A stretch of DNA of 64,000 nucleotides from Yarrowia lipolytica (taxonomy: Eukaryota; Ascomycota; Dipodascomycetes; Dipodascales), in the NCBI RefSeq assembly GCF_001761485.1, contig NC_090774.1, forward strand, positions 3,844,001-3,908,000, given 5' to 3'. Numbering within the stretch: position 1 is the stretch's first letter; each line of letters starts with the position of its first letter. Both the position numbers and the translations under genes were made by a program. Shown here one piece after another: positions 43,612-55,700 of the stretch. The notes beneath the pieces were generated by a model, which did not search any database, was not told where the DNA came from, and saw only the letters and a program-made list of their open reading frames with translations.

Positions 43612-45597
43612 TTAGACATTGGGGCATAGTCCGTCGTATTTGACCTGCTGGTTTACTTCCTCGACCGAGGCGGAGATGAACTGTCGAGTCTCAAGGGCAA
43701 GCCAGACCTTAAGCATAGACATCATGTCTTCGTTGTTGAAAAGAGCTCGTCCGTCTCCAGAGTGGGTTCCGAGCTCTCGCAAAACGGGAATAGCGTTCTT
43801 GAAGAGATCCAGGTCAGGGTTCAGCTGTCGGCCGATGCCCTCTAATAGCAGAATGGAGAGAATGACTGTGATAAAATCGGGTTCCATTCGCACGTGGTGT
43901 TGCCGCACCATGGCAAGTACCTGCGTCAAGAGATCACCAATCTTGAAGTTTCCAAGCTTGAATGTTCGGCTCTTCATCTGAGCAACAAGCTTTCCGACCT
44001 TAAGGGCATATGTTTCAGGGTCGATGACGGTCTCAGGAGTTCTAGAACGCTGAACCATAAGATCACCAGCCTTGTAGCCATCAAACTCAGCCAGAGCCTT
44101 GAACAGATCAATGAAGTTTCGTCTGTTCAGCTCGTTGAGCTCAGTAACGAGACCAGCATCAATCATACAAAGCTGGGCATGGTATCCATCAGCCTTGAGT
44201 CTTTCAATCTCCTTGTCCCACGCCGCGGGGTCATGCTTGAGACTCTTGAGGTGATCGTTCACCTTCTGCATCTCAATGTAGTCCTCATTGGCGTTGTTGT
44301 GGTCGCCGAAACCAAGATGATGCATCATCGACTCAGGTTTGTAGAGTCGAACGAAGATGTTACCGGGGTGCAGATCAGCATGGATGAAATTATCAATGAG
44401 CAGCATCTGTAAGAACGCATCTAGACCCTTGTTAGCAATCTCCTTGTCGAATCCACCACCATCCTTGGCTCGCTCAAGGAACAAGTGAACAGGGATAGCG
44501 TCAATGTACTCTTCGACCAGAACGTCTCGGGTAGTGAATTCCAGGAATGCGTGAGGGAAGTGGATGTCTGCCTTATCTTGAAAGTTCTTATTGAAAACCT
44601 CCAAGTTCTTACCTTCAATCTGCAAGTCCATCTGCAGACGCATCATACCGGCAAACTGTTCAACCTCTCCGGGCAGCGAGAGCCACTCCATGGTGGGAAC
44701 TGCATTGATGATGTTAGCAAAGAATCTCATGATACTGAGGTCGCGCTCGACAATCTGGGAAACACGGGGATGAAGGACTTTGATGGCAACCCAACCAGAT
44801 GGGCTTCTTTCGCCCTTCTTCTGCTTCGTGGAATTCAACGCCTTCTGGGACAGCTTACCCTTGTAAACTTGGGCGATTGCACCCACTCCAAGAGGCTTGT
44901 CCACGAACTCGTCAAAGATTTCCTCAAAAGGCATGCCAAAGGCACCTTCCAGGGTCTTTTTGGTCACTCTGAGAGAATGGGCCTTGTTGTTCGAATGAAG
45001 GTCGCTCATCTCGGCACAGAGCTGAGGAGGGAAGATGTCAGTTCGAGAGGCAGCCCATTGACCAAGCTTGATGAAAGAGGCTCCAGCACGCTCCATCATC
45101 TTGGTGAGGAAGCCATACCACCAGATGGCAGTGTATCGTTCGTTGTCTTTGGATTTGTCCCGGGGTCCGATGAGGATGACGGGCAGAGTAAGAAGAACAG
45201 GGGCGAAGAGAATCGAAAGGTAGAAGAATCGAAAGGTCGTGGCAATGGGGTCCCAGATCCAGACCTCCAGGCGGGTTAACAACCGTCTGAAGAAGACATA
45301 CAGCTTGTTGGAACTGTCTTCATAGTCGGGGAGCTTTCTGCTTTCTGTTTGTTGTTGGGATTCGATGTAGAACTTTTCTTCTCTGGTGAGGTCCTGTTTC
45401 TTGTCATCTTTCTCTTGCGGCGCGTCGTTCAGCACCATGGAGCAGCCCACTGCGAAGCCTGCCGCCAGACCAGTCGCCATTCCAGCAACTCGGAAGTTGG
45501 CTTGACGAGCGTTGGTGAAAGAGGGCCTCATGGAGTGGATCGCTCGAGGACGTAGCATTGCCCTCAGAGGAACAGTCCTCAAGCAACAACGAAACAT
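43612..45597 (-). CDS. CQD1: Mitochondrial UbiB/ABC1-family atypical kinase, Cqd1/ADCK2 type
   Basis: From the ATG at 45597 the protein has 661 residues, close to yeast Cqd1/YPL109C (657 as I recall). A basic presequence (1-35) precedes a short Gly/Ala-rich hydrophobic segment (about 38-54) and a stronger membrane segment (about 124-145). The UbiB signature KLGQ (177-180) lies in FIKLGQWAASRTDIFP, the ADCK2-type version. The Ala-rich nucleotide loop VGAIAQVYKG is at 238-247. VAIKVLHP supplies the lysine. ADLHPGN is the catalytic loop, and MIDAGL stands where other kinases have DFG. Cqd1 sits in the inner mitochondrial membrane and opposes Cqd2 in controlling coenzyme Q distribution and phospholipid balance. 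The frame is open 15 codons upstream without an ATG. Distinguishing Cqd1 from the other UbiB members rests on the W-A-A-S-R-T-D block. Confidence 0.85.
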   Translation of the reverse strand: MFRCCLRTVPLRAMLRPRAIHSMRPSFTNARQANFRVAGMATGLAAGFAVGCSMVLNDAPQEKDDKKQDLTREEKFYIESQQQTESRKLPDYEDSSNKLYVFFRRLLTRLEVWIWDPIATTFRFFYLSILFAPVLLTLPVILIGPRDKSKDNERYTAIWWYGFLTKMMERAGASFIKLGQWAASRTDIFPPQLCAEMSDLHSNNKAHSLRVTKKTLEGAFGMPFEEIFDEFVDKPLGVGAIAQVYKGKLSQKALNSTKQKKGERSPSGWVAIKVLHPRVSQIVERDLSIMRFFANIINAVPTMEWLSLPGEVEQFAGMMRLQMDLQIEGKNLEVFNKNFQDKADIHFPHAFLEFTTRDVLVEEYIDAIPVHLFLERAKDGGGFDKEIANKGLDAFLQMLLIDNFIHADLHPGNIFVRLYKPESMMHHLGFGDHNNANEDYIEMQKVNDHLKSLKHDPAAWDKEIERLKADGYHAQLCMIDAGLVTELNELNRRNFIDLFKALAEFDGYKAGDLMVQRSRTPETVIDPETYALKVGKLVAQMKSRTFKLGNFKIGDLLTQVLAMVRQHHVRMEPDFITVILSILLLEGIGRQLNPDLDLFKNAIPVLRELGTHSGDGRALFNNEDMMSMLKVWLALETRQFISASVEEVNQQVKYDGLCPNV

Positions 45598-47199
45598 GGT
45601 GGATGATGTTGTTGAAGACCGAGTTGAGTAACAACGCACCAAAGGTTGCTACTATCTGAGTTGCTGGAATTATGCATACGTTGCAGGCCTAATAGATCCA
45701 GGCACGCGCAGCTCAAACACCCAGTGAGGGAGTAGCTTGGGTAATTGAAGAGGAGTGACACAAACTTGAATATTCGTTTGGTCTTTGCGCTGAGAGCATC
45801 GCATCTTCTGGTTCTGCGTCGGATCTAACTATTAACCGCCAAATCACTATGAAACTTTGTCTGTAATTTAGTTGAGATAGCTGTTACTGTAGAATGCAGA
45901 GTCCAGTAATTAGGGGTCTATCTGGTGTACCGAGGGGATCCAGAAGCGCTACAAAGAGGGTGTTTTAGAAGATTTTTTTTATAAATTTCCGAGTATATAC
46001 AGGTCATACAGCAGCAAAAATCTGCTATTTCCATAAGATAGCGTCTCGTACGAAAATTGTGTCCGTGCGATTCTCACCATAGTACACCATACTCGTCTGC
46101 TCACAAGCAAGCAAGATGCCAAATGCAACCCTTACCTCGGATGTGAATTCTTGTACTCGTACTGATGTGTGAATAGATTCATAAGGAAGTCGCTGTATAT
46201 TCACAATTTGGTGTTGTGTGCTCGTATGTGTAGAGTGAGTATAATCCGTCTCCGTTCCCACTTGAGGGGAGGACTTTGGACGGGTTTCGGTGCAACCTCG
46301 TCAGGTGAATAATCATGATTCATTTGCGTGATCTGGCTGGGACAAAATACAAGTGCTTGTATATGGTATACCAGGAGGACCACTTATGAGAATGCCAAAG
46401 AAAATTGAAGGGGAAAATAAATGCTGCCACCCGATACTCGAAATATACCATTGGACGTGTTTTCCACATAGGTAATCGCCACTCCATACCCGAGATCTAA
46501 AGTGAAACATTCGTGTTCTGTAGCCGTTAGCCCACCCCCACACACTGAGACACTCGGCTGATGTTTCGAAATTCATGCTACTGTACGGTACGGACTTAAC
46601 ACTTATCCCCATTGTCCTGGGACTACTACATTGTAGTATACTCTACACATCCAACAAGCAATACTTTTTCGTACAAGTAGGTAGTTGTGCGAGTACTCGT
46701 ACAATGGAAAAACATTATACATGAAGCAGGGCGTGCGTCGGTCTGTAGGGTGAAATAGGGAGCCGACAGTGCATTTCCAGCATTCTAGATTGATCTGAAT
46801 CAATAATTTGTGGGGGAAATTGGCACTAGTGCTTTGTTTATTAGCTATTTGACAGTCTGATGATGAGAAAGTCGTTCTTCGGCTTAGCCCAACCCCACAC
46901 TCACTACGCACCTGGCACAGGGTGGTGCATATAATATGCAAGTACGGAGATGTACTAACGCTAGCCAGGAGAGAGTGACGAAACGTAGCCATCCGTTGAG
47001 CGGGCAGACGTGGGAGTAATATAGTCGTTTAGGGCACGTGATTGCGACCCCAGTGGTATCATCTTTGTCTCCCAAACTCTTCGTAATGCCCACCCAGGAC
47101 GATCCTCTCTGAACTTTACTACCCCACATTCCCGAGACTATAAAGTATAGACGGCTCCTACAAAAGAGAGCAGGTGGAATAACACACTATTGACCGACA
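45598..47199. other. Intergenic region between divergent CQD1 and POX1
   Basis: This 1.6-kb region contains both promoters. Besides a TATA box at 47139 it has two CCTCGG hexamers (reverse at 45930-45935, forward at 46135-46140), the reported Por1 target in this species. The spacing from POX1 (more than 1 kb) and hexamer frequency make them weak evidence. No gene is supported. Confidence 0.45.
47139..47145 (+). promoter_or_regulatory. TATA box of POX1
   Basis: TATAAAG lies 61 bases before the first in-frame ATG of POX1 and 97 before the second. The closeness to the first ATG bears on which methionine starts the protein. Confidence 0.6.
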
Positions 47200-49269
47200 A
47201 TGACAACCAACACATTCACCGATCCTCCTGTGGAGATGGCCAAGGAGCGAGGTAAGACTCAATTCACTGTCCGAGATGTGACCAACTTCCTCAATGGTGG
47301 AGAAGAAGAGACCCAGATTGTCGAGAAGATCATGAGCAGTATTGAACGTGATCCAGTACTGTCTGTCACTGCTGACTACGACTGCAACCTTCAGCAGGCC
47401 CGAAAACAGACCATGGAGCGGGTGGCTGCTCTGTCGCCTTATCTGGTCACCGATACTGAGAAGCTATCTCTGTGGCGTGCGCAACTGCATGGAATGGTTG
47501 ATATGTCTACTCGTACGCGGTTGTCGATCCACAACAACCTGTTCATTGGTTCCATCAGGGGATCTGGTACTCCTGAACAGTTCAAGTACTGGGTCAAGAA
47601 GGGAGCGGTGGCTGTTAAGCAGTTCTATGGATGCTTTGCCATGACAGAGTTGGGCCATGGAAGCAACCTCAAGGGACTAGAGACAACCGCCACTTATGAC
47701 CAGGACAGTGACCAGTTCATTATCAACACTCCTCATATTGGTGCTACCAAGTGGTGGATTGGCGGTGCAGCCCACACTTCCACCCATTGTGTTTGTTTCG
47801 CGAAACTGATTGTGCATGGCAAGGACTATGGTACTCGAAACTTTGTGGTACCTCTCCGAAATGTCCACGATCACAGTCTCAAGGTCGGTGTTTCAATTGG
47901 AGACATTGGAAAGAAGATGGGCAGAGATGGTGTTGACAATGGCTGGATCCAGTTCACCAATGTTCGAATCCCCAGACAGAACATGCTAATGAGATATGCC
48001 AAGGTGTCTGATACTGGAGTGGTAACCAAACCCGCTCTTGACCAACTCACTTATGGAGCCCTCATTCGAGGTCGAGTGTCCATGATTGCCGACTCGTTCC
48101 ACGTCTCCAAACGATTCCTCACAATTGCTCTTCGGTACGCTTGTGTCCGACGACAGTTTGGAACCTCTGGAGACACTAAGGAGACCAAGATCATCGACTA
48201 CCCTTACCACCAGCGACGATTGCTGCCTCTTCTGGCCTACTGCTACGCTATGAAGATGGGTGCTGATGAGGCTCAGAAGACTTGGATTGAGACCACCGAT
48301 CGAATTCTGGCTCTCAATCCCAACGACCCCGCCCAGAAGAACGATCTGGAGAAGGCCGTCACCGACACAAAGGAGCTGTTTGCTGCGTCTGCAGGAATGA
48401 AGGCATTTACCACGTGGGGATGTGCCAAAATCATTGATGAGTGCCGACAGGCCTGTGGAGGTCATGGATACTCTGGATATAACGGATTTGGCCAGGGCTA
48501 CGCTGACTGGGTTGTCCAGTGTACCTGGGAAGGAGACAACAACGTTCTGTGTCTGTCAATGGGCCGAGGGCTGGTTCAGTCAGCTCTACAGATTTTGGCT
48601 GGAAAGCACGTCGGTGCTTCTATTCAGTACGTAGGAGACAAGTCTAAAATCTCCCAGAACGGCCAGGGTACCCCCAGAGAGCAACTTCTGTCCCCCGAGT
48701 TTCTAGTAGAAGCTTTCAGAACGGCTTCTCGAAACAACATTCTCAGAACCACCGATAAATACCAAGAGCTTGTCAAAACTCTCAATCCCGACCAGGCCTT
48801 TGAGGAGCTGTCTCAGCAGAGATTCCAGTGTGCTCGAATCCACACACGACAGCATCTTATCTCTTCATTCTATGCCCGAATTGCCACTGCCAAAGACGAT
48901 ATCAAGCCCCATCTGCTGAAACTGGCCAATCTGTTTGCCCTCTGGTCAATTGAGGAGGACACTGGAATCTTCCTGCGGGAGAACATCCTCACCCCTGGAG
49001 ACATTGACCTGATCAACAGTCTTGTGGACGAGCTCTGTGTTGCAGTTCGAGATCAGGTAATTGGACTCACTGATGCCTTTGGTCTCTCTGACTTCTTCAT
49101 TAACGCTCCCATCGGCTCCTACGATGGTAATGTTTACGAAAAGTACTTTGCCAAGGTCAACCAGCAAAACCCCGCTACTAACCCTCGTCCTCCCTACTAC
49201 GAGTCGACTCTCAAGCCCTTCTTGTTCCGAGAAGAGGAGGACGATGAAATTTGCGATCTCGATGAGTGA
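47200..49269 (+). CDS. POX1: Peroxisomal acyl-CoA oxidase Aox1
   Basis: The frame gives 689 residues from the ATG at 47200, or 677 from Met13 (MAKERGKTQF). I recall Aox1 described with 677 residues, which fits Met13. The enzyme makes trans-2-enoyl-CoA from acyl-CoA, reducing oxygen to hydrogen peroxide, the first step of peroxisomal beta-oxidation. Conserved blocks are FYGCFAMTELGHGSNLKGLE (FAD and acyl binding), the central CVRRQFG and CGGHGYSGYNGF. The catalytic glutamate is in TWEGDN (Glu444 counting from 47200). The C terminus, ending CDLDE, has no SKL-type PTS1 signal. This fits the known import of the Y. lipolytica Aox complex without classical signals. Y. lipolytica has six such genes (POX1-6); gene number is assigned from the match and from the DGA1 neighbourhood. 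From memory this is YALI0E32835g. Confidence 0.95.
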   Translation: MTTNTFTDPPVEMAKERGKTQFTVRDVTNFLNGGEEETQIVEKIMSSIERDPVLSVTADYDCNLQQARKQTMERVAALSPYLVTDTEKLSLWRAQLHGMVDMSTRTRLSIHNNLFIGSIRGSGTPEQFKYWVKKGAVAVKQFYGCFAMTELGHGSNLKGLETTATYDQDSDQFIINTPHIGATKWWIGGAAHTSTHCVCFAKLIVHGKDYGTRNFVVPLRNVHDHSLKVGVSIGDIGKKMGRDGVDNGWIQFTNVRIPRQNMLMRYAKVSDTGVVTKPALDQLTYGALIRGRVSMIADSFHVSKRFLTIALRYACVRRQFGTSGDTKETKIIDYPYHQRRLLPLLAYCYAMKMGADEAQKTWIETTDRILALNPNDPAQKNDLEKAVTDTKELFAASAGMKAFTTWGCAKIIDECRQACGGHGYSGYNGFGQGYADWVVQCTWEGDNNVLCLSMGRGLVQSALQILAGKHVGASIQYVGDKSKISQNGQGTPREQLLSPEFLVEAFRTASRNNILRTTDKYQELVKTLNPDQAFEELSQQRFQCARIHTRQHLISSFYARIATAKDDIKPHLLKLANLFALWSIEEDTGIFLRENILTPGDIDLINSLVDELCVAVRDQVIGLTDAFGLSDFFINAPIGSYDGNVYEKYFAKVNQQNPATNPRPPYYESTLKPFLFREEEDDEICDLDE

Positions 49270-49783
49270 TGTTAGTAATTATGAGATACATTCTTTGCAA
49301 TGATGAGGGCTCTTGTAGAGTATTCTGCTGTAAAGGAGATCTTGAATTTTGTTGTTGAATTTGTGTAATTGTCTTATGATTATTGTCTTGTGTAGCGCTT
49401 TTCAAGCCTGCAGGAAAAGTGAAATGAACATGTTATTGCCATATCATCCGTTATTGGTGTTTAGTTCCTATTGGGCTTGATTACCAACGATCCGGGTCGA
49501 AAGACCCCTCCGTTTAGGGGTGGTAAGTCTCAAGTGGCTGAACACGTGCATGCACTGTACATCGCCGAGACCACTCAACACCATCAAGGGCTACTGTATT
49601 CGTAGAGCATACGGCGTTCAAGGCTTCACCGATAATTAGAGCTCAGCGCAATCAATTATTTGAAGGCTTAATGGCACTGTCAGCTGCTTGATCTTGCACG
49701 CAATTACTACAATATATAGTCCAACATAATAACATAATTAGAATTATGATCATCCGTATCAATCATACACAAAATCCTTACAC
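49270..49783. other. Intergenic region between convergent POX1 and DYN1
   Basis: These 514 bases lie between two 3' ends. They are AT-rich with no recognised gene or hairpin. A short inverted pair GACCCCTCCG/CGGTCG-like was not convincing. Confidence 0.45.
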
Positions 49784-52700
49784 CTAATCTCGTAGCTCCT
49801 CCACAAATCCCACAACGCGTCCTGCCTCCACAATTCTAAGCTCCTCATCTGCAGACTCGTGCAGACCAAGCCAGGTAGCGTCCTGAACAGGCAGTTCATT
49901 TGTCCAGGTCTGGAAATCAGCCACACGCGAGCCAGTAGTCAGCTTGCATGGACCGAGAGCACGCGACTCGTTGTCAAAATAATCCACCTGCATCACCTGT
50001 TGGACCATCTCTTGTAATCGAGCCAGGTCAGCAGCGATGTCAATCTTGGCGCTGTAAATGTCAGACAGCACCGAGACTACAGCATGCCAAGGAATGGAAT
50101 GGGGAGCAATATTGTCTCTCTGACCACTCACATGACGAACCCATCCTTCAATAGCTCGCAAACTGGCAGCCAGGTCTCCCTCATGGAAGCCATAATCCTT
50201 GGCAAAGCCCAGAGGCACAAAACGAGCCAGGTCAACAATGCAGACATGCAGCCAACTGGCCAGGAAGTTGAGACGGGTAAGCTCCACAGGCTTAGCGTCC
50301 TGGGTATCTCGCCAGGCCATTTCCAGACCAGCTTTGACGCCGGAGCTCGTTTCACAAGCTACCAATCGACTCATTAACAGCAATGTGCTGGGAACTACAT
50401 CACAGGACGCTTCGTCAAACGAAACGAACAGCCTGAACGAGGTGTGGTGTCGGCCAACGTTGAGACGCAACCACTTTTCAAGCTTGGTGAGCCACTGCCG
50501 TTCCAAATGAGCGTTCTGCACAAGAACCCATTCGCCAGATTGAGACGCAGCCTGGATCATCTTATCAGCCATGTTCTGAGACTCCAGGGAACCCATGGAC
50601 ACGGTCTGAGTAGTCATTCCAATCTTCTGGGCAATGTCTCGGACCAAATAAGTAGCATCGGCTCCTCCCCGGCTAACCATCATGACGAGATGGTTGCCCT
50701 CAGTGACTGTTTCATCCAGACTCTCACTTTGAAGGTCGCCAAAGTGATGAGAACCGAGCGAATTGATGATCTGAGTGAGGTCTTCAGTAGCAGTCACATG
50801 GTCACGCTCACCAGTGAAGGCCTCAATAATCAACAGGCAGAAAATGTATCTGTCTTTGTAAAACAGAGCCGAGGACACCTGCTTGTAGACAGCAATAAAT
50901 AGCTGCTTAGTCAGAATCTGCACATCATCACAGTCGGTAGAAATGACCTCCAAAAAAACTTGCAAGAAGAACTCGAGTGAGAACTTGTACACCACGTTGA
51001 CGCTACTCAGCTTCTGCATGACAGCAAACAGACGTGTAGCAGCCTGAGCCAGAGGGTCGAACTGTTTGGTGATCAGATCGACATGGCCAAGGGCCTCCTG
51101 CGCCTCTTCTCCTTGCTGAGTGAGATGTCTAGCTTCCTGTTTGAGCTTCTCCAGCTTCACCATCACAGCGTTGTTGCCGAGGATATCTTCAGACTCGGCC
51201 AAAGAAGCCAAAAGATCAGCTTCCAAGGCACGCAAGTTGGCCTGGCACTCGTTTTGCAGCTTGATAAGTGACTTTCGCTTTTCGTCCACATCGGGGCGCT
51301 TCTTGGCCAATACGTGGCTACTCAACTGTCGCTCCAGAGAAGCATCGGTTACAGTGAAGTTGACTCGGGTGGTTCTAGACGTCACGTGTGCAGAAAAGCT
51401 AGAAGGAGACGAGTCACGAGACAGCAAAAACAGTCTGAAGTTGGAATTGAAATCAATCAAACTCTTGCCAAGCTGTATCAGAGTTCGACCTCCAGTCTTG
51501 TGGTACTCCTTATTGAGAACAGGGTTAATGACAGGGTCAAGATACTCGGCATCGGTGATGAGAATCACCTGCCCAAAACGAAGGGCTGTCTCCAGATGCT
51601 TCACAAATGCCGAGTCAAGGAACGAAGTGATGACTGGCTTGTACTGCTTGATCAGGAACTGACGGATTCGGTCGGTCGGGTCAATGATCAGAGGGTAAGT
51701 GGAAGCAGACTCCACGATGACAGCATTCTCCACAGACAGAGGGTCTCGAGACGGAAGATGAGACAAGTCGGGAGTATCGAGGAATGCCAAGATTTCGTCC
51801 TGAGTTGGAAGGTTGTACTTGACGTGTCGACTATCGAGCTGAGTGAGGACAGCTCGCAAGAGTTCGCCTCGCTGTTTCTGACTCAGTCCGCCCCATCGGG
51901 CCAAGGCAAAGCCACAAATTAGACAGTTGCCAGCCAGGTTAGCTAGCTTTGAGTCAAAGTCAACAATGGACTTGGCCCATCGCCGTTTCTCGTCACTGAG
52001 GGAAGTGACCAGGTCACGAGACCGAGTGATTCTTTCTCCAACAGTAGCTAGCTCGTCTTTGAGTCGCTCACTCTCACCGATTAAACCAGCGTACTCAGTT
52101 CTGTAGCCCTCAATCTTGCCCTCAAGTTCGTCAATCATATCACAAATAGCGGTAGCCTGAGCCTGGGTCTGTTGAGATTGGTGACGCAGCATTTCGACCT
52201 CCTCCTTGAGAGGCGAAATACGCTCTAGAATCTCGCAGTACTGAATCTGGGCCACAACCCACTGTAACAAAGGTCCACAGGCCTTGGAAGCTCGGTTCGC
52301 TGCCTCATAAGTATAGTTCTCACGGGACAGGTACTCACGTTCCATGGTGAGCCGCAGTCGAGAGTCCATCTCAGAGGAATCAAAGTTCACAATGGAAGAA
52401 ATGAAGTCATCTCGTCGAATAATGGCCTGAACATCTCGCCAAGAAGAGGTTTTGTATCCAAGAATGACACAGACACTCTCCATACACAGCTTGATGGTCT
52501 CGGGTGGGTTCAACATGGAACGCAGCTCAGTGAGATGCTGCTTCTTGATGTTGGACACAGACTTCTTGGCAGAAATGACTGCAGGCTCGGCCAGAGCAAG
52601 ATCCTTGGCAACGACCTCCTGCCGTCGAGCAATCTCCTCCTTCTGGCTTTCCAGGGACTCCTGGATCTGCAAACTGGCCTGCTTCTTCTTCTCAGCATCG

Positions 52701-55700
52701 TTCTGATTGGTGATCATCTGCTGCAGAGTTCGCTGGGCAGCCTCTGTCTTCGCATTCAGCTCGATCTTGGACTTCTCCAGCGTGAGCTCCATCTCCCGCA
52801 CTGCCAGGACAGTTTCCTTGAGCTTGTCGACACCGGAGTTTAGATGCCGCTGCTCCTGCTGCAGCTGGGCCTTCTTTTCGAGATACACCTTGATGAAGAG
52901 CTTGATAGAGGCGAGCGACAAGTCAGGAGTCACGTGAAGAGAGCCAAACACCTGTAGAGTCTCGGCGGAGACATCGAGCTGCTGGCACATCTTCTCGGCC
53001 ATCTGAGTGACTCCCTGGCCACTCCAGTTGCCCATCCAGTTCAGCACACATCTGTTGAGCAAGGCAGGAGACGAGGTCAGATCGATACCCTTCTGGGTCA
53101 CGAGAATCACGTGCAGATTCTCCACGACTTTTTGGGTAAACCACTCGTAGACCTCCTGGTCAGAATCGAGCAGAATGCCGGCCTTGGAACTCTCCTGACG
53201 GACATGGCTCATGAGCATCGACCAATCATCGTCCTGGAAAAGACCTGGGATCTCAGCATTAGCCAATAGAGTGTTCATTCGCTCAAGATAGAGAGGAGTG
53301 AGATCGGCCTCATTCAGCAGGAAACACATCTTCTGAGAAACACAGTTAAGAAGCAATGCTCGGAGATCGGAATCAAAGTCAGTCACCTGGTAGTCTCGAG
53401 ACACACGTAGCTGGAAACACTTGACACCAGCCAACCATGCGACAAATCGAGTCATGGTGGTTCGGCCACTTCCAGCTTCTCCGATCAGAATCATGTGACC
53501 CTGAGGCTGCCGAAGAACACGATCAATTCGCAAAATGTGCTCAATGACATCATCTGAGAGAACAAAGGGGGTATCCAGCTCTTCCTCGCAGAAGGTAGGC
53601 ACACGTGAAGTGACGTAGGAAGTGATGAGCTCCTTGGAAATAGGCAGGTAGTGCTTCGTGGTCCAATTGGAGAAGAGAAGGTCGGTGAGAAGGCTCGAGA
53701 CGTGAGCAGAACCCAATGTAAACTCACGTGACAGAACATTGACCAGCATAGCCAGACCTTTTTCTTTCTCTTCATCGGTAACCAACCGGTCCAAGAACAA
53801 CCGCATACCCTCGTGTCCTACAACCTGCACCAAGCCATCCACAGACAGGGTCTCCAGCTGACTGATAGCCTCATAAATACCTCGAGACCATCGGGTCAAC
53901 TCACGTGGAGAGTAAATGTAGTGGACATGGCTAGCACTGGTGAACACATCGCTGAATGACTGGTAGTAGGATATCATTGTCTTTGTCAGTTGATCTCCAT
54001 AGCCAGCCAACGAAGGAATGCACTTCAACAGAGATTTGTTGAAGGAGCCGTAAATCTGGTTCAGAGACTCATTGCCAGGGTATCCGACGTTGACAAGAGT
54101 CACATGTCGCAGGATCCGCTGACTGAGAACGTTTCGTCCAACGTCTTCTGGCGGGTTACAGGCACCCACAACCTGGATTCGCTCCAGCGTGGTCCATTCG
54201 TTGTTGTACCAGAAGCCGTTCTTCTCAATGAGCTGTCGCAAGAACGAAATCACATGCTGGGTGCCATACTGATCACGTGAAGGCAAGTTGATCTCATCGC
54301 AGAATAAAATGATCCACTTGCCAGGGATTCGAGGTGAGAGAACTGGGCCACGAGATCCAGATGCATGACTTCCAGTAGTGACCTGGCATCGCTGAAACAG
54401 GGTCTTCAACACCAGACCTGGATCACTGGTCTTACTGAAGTTCAGAGCGACCATGTCAAACCGGTCAGACCGTCTCAACGCTCCAAACAGCGTCATGGTC
54501 TTACCAGAACCAGGAGGACCACAGAGAAGTACAGGCTTGTGACTACTCAACAAGCCATAGATGATATGCTCATGTTTAACTGTGTCGGTGGTGGGGATAA
54601 TGGTGTTGGGGTTGGTAATGGCATGTGTAGGAAGGGCTGTATCAGCCACCTTGTATCGAGTCCAGGCACCCTCAAAAGACACCTCGTGATTCAGGGTCTC
54701 CTCAACACACAACTCGGCATAGTTGACACTAGACAGGGCAGAAACACCCATGAAGACCTTCTCAAACAAGAACTTGGAAAAATTATGACGCTCCATATCT
54801 CGTGAGTCTCCAGAGAACGACCAGATGAGAGCCAATACCAGTCGGCGAGTCAGGTAGGCATTCACCTGATCATGCGACAGGGTCACCTGGGCGACCAACA
54901 GACTCTTGCACGCGTCCTCCACAAAGGCAAAGAGTGTAGAAATGGCTCTAATGGGTGTGAACTCCATGACGTGCGTAAAAGACCGAGCCTGGGACAGAAT
55001 GTCATCAATATGGGTGAGGGCACAAGCCGTGAGAGTCACCATAGCAGCTGAGACAATAGTCTCCGGGGTATCAGGAGGAGGAGTAGAAGAGGCTCTACCA
55101 GATGTCAATGCTCCATCCACGGCACCGTCCAGACTGGCAACACCAGCAGCTGCCTCGGCCGAAGAAGTCCACACAGGAAGTCTGGGACCAGACTCCAACA
55201 ATTCCAGAGCAACATCCACATCCAGTTTTTTGGCAGAAAACTTTTTGAGGTGGTGATCGATTAAATCTCGCTTGTCAACCACATTATCGCCCACGTACAC
55301 CATTCCACATCGAGAAACAGTGGCAGGAGTAGCATATTGAAGAGAGTCCACTTCAAACAGAATAGTCACGTGGTCAGGAAGTTGCAATCGCTCTCCAGAT
55401 GCCAGAGTGAACACCTTGTTGTCGTCGAGAACGGAGTTCAAGTTTTCAACCCAGTCGGGATCAACATCACCGTCGAACACAATCCAATGAGGTGAACGAG
55501 AGCTCTCGCCTGTGACATTGTTGATCACGTTACGCAAAATGCTGGTGAATACTCCATCCTTCCAATCTCGAGTGGTGGCGTCCAGAGAACCATACAGCTC
55601 CTCTTTGCTCATCACCTTTGGATCAATCACGCTAATCTTGGCACCCAGGCTGGTTCCGAGAGTCTGGACAATGGCTGACTTGCCAGAGCCAGCAGCACCA

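Noticed and set aside
44485-45279. Long plus-strand frame of 264 codons opposite CQD1 (similar ones opposite RET2, DYN1 and MSS51)
   Set aside because: Shadow of the real gene: frames antisense to strongly biased coding DNA stay open by chance, and the translation has no motif.
45930-46140. Two CCTCGG hexamers as Por1 (fatty-acid response) sites for POX1
   Set aside because: More than 1 kb from the start, and a hexamer is expected about once per 2 kb counting both strands, so two in 1.6 kb is not significant.
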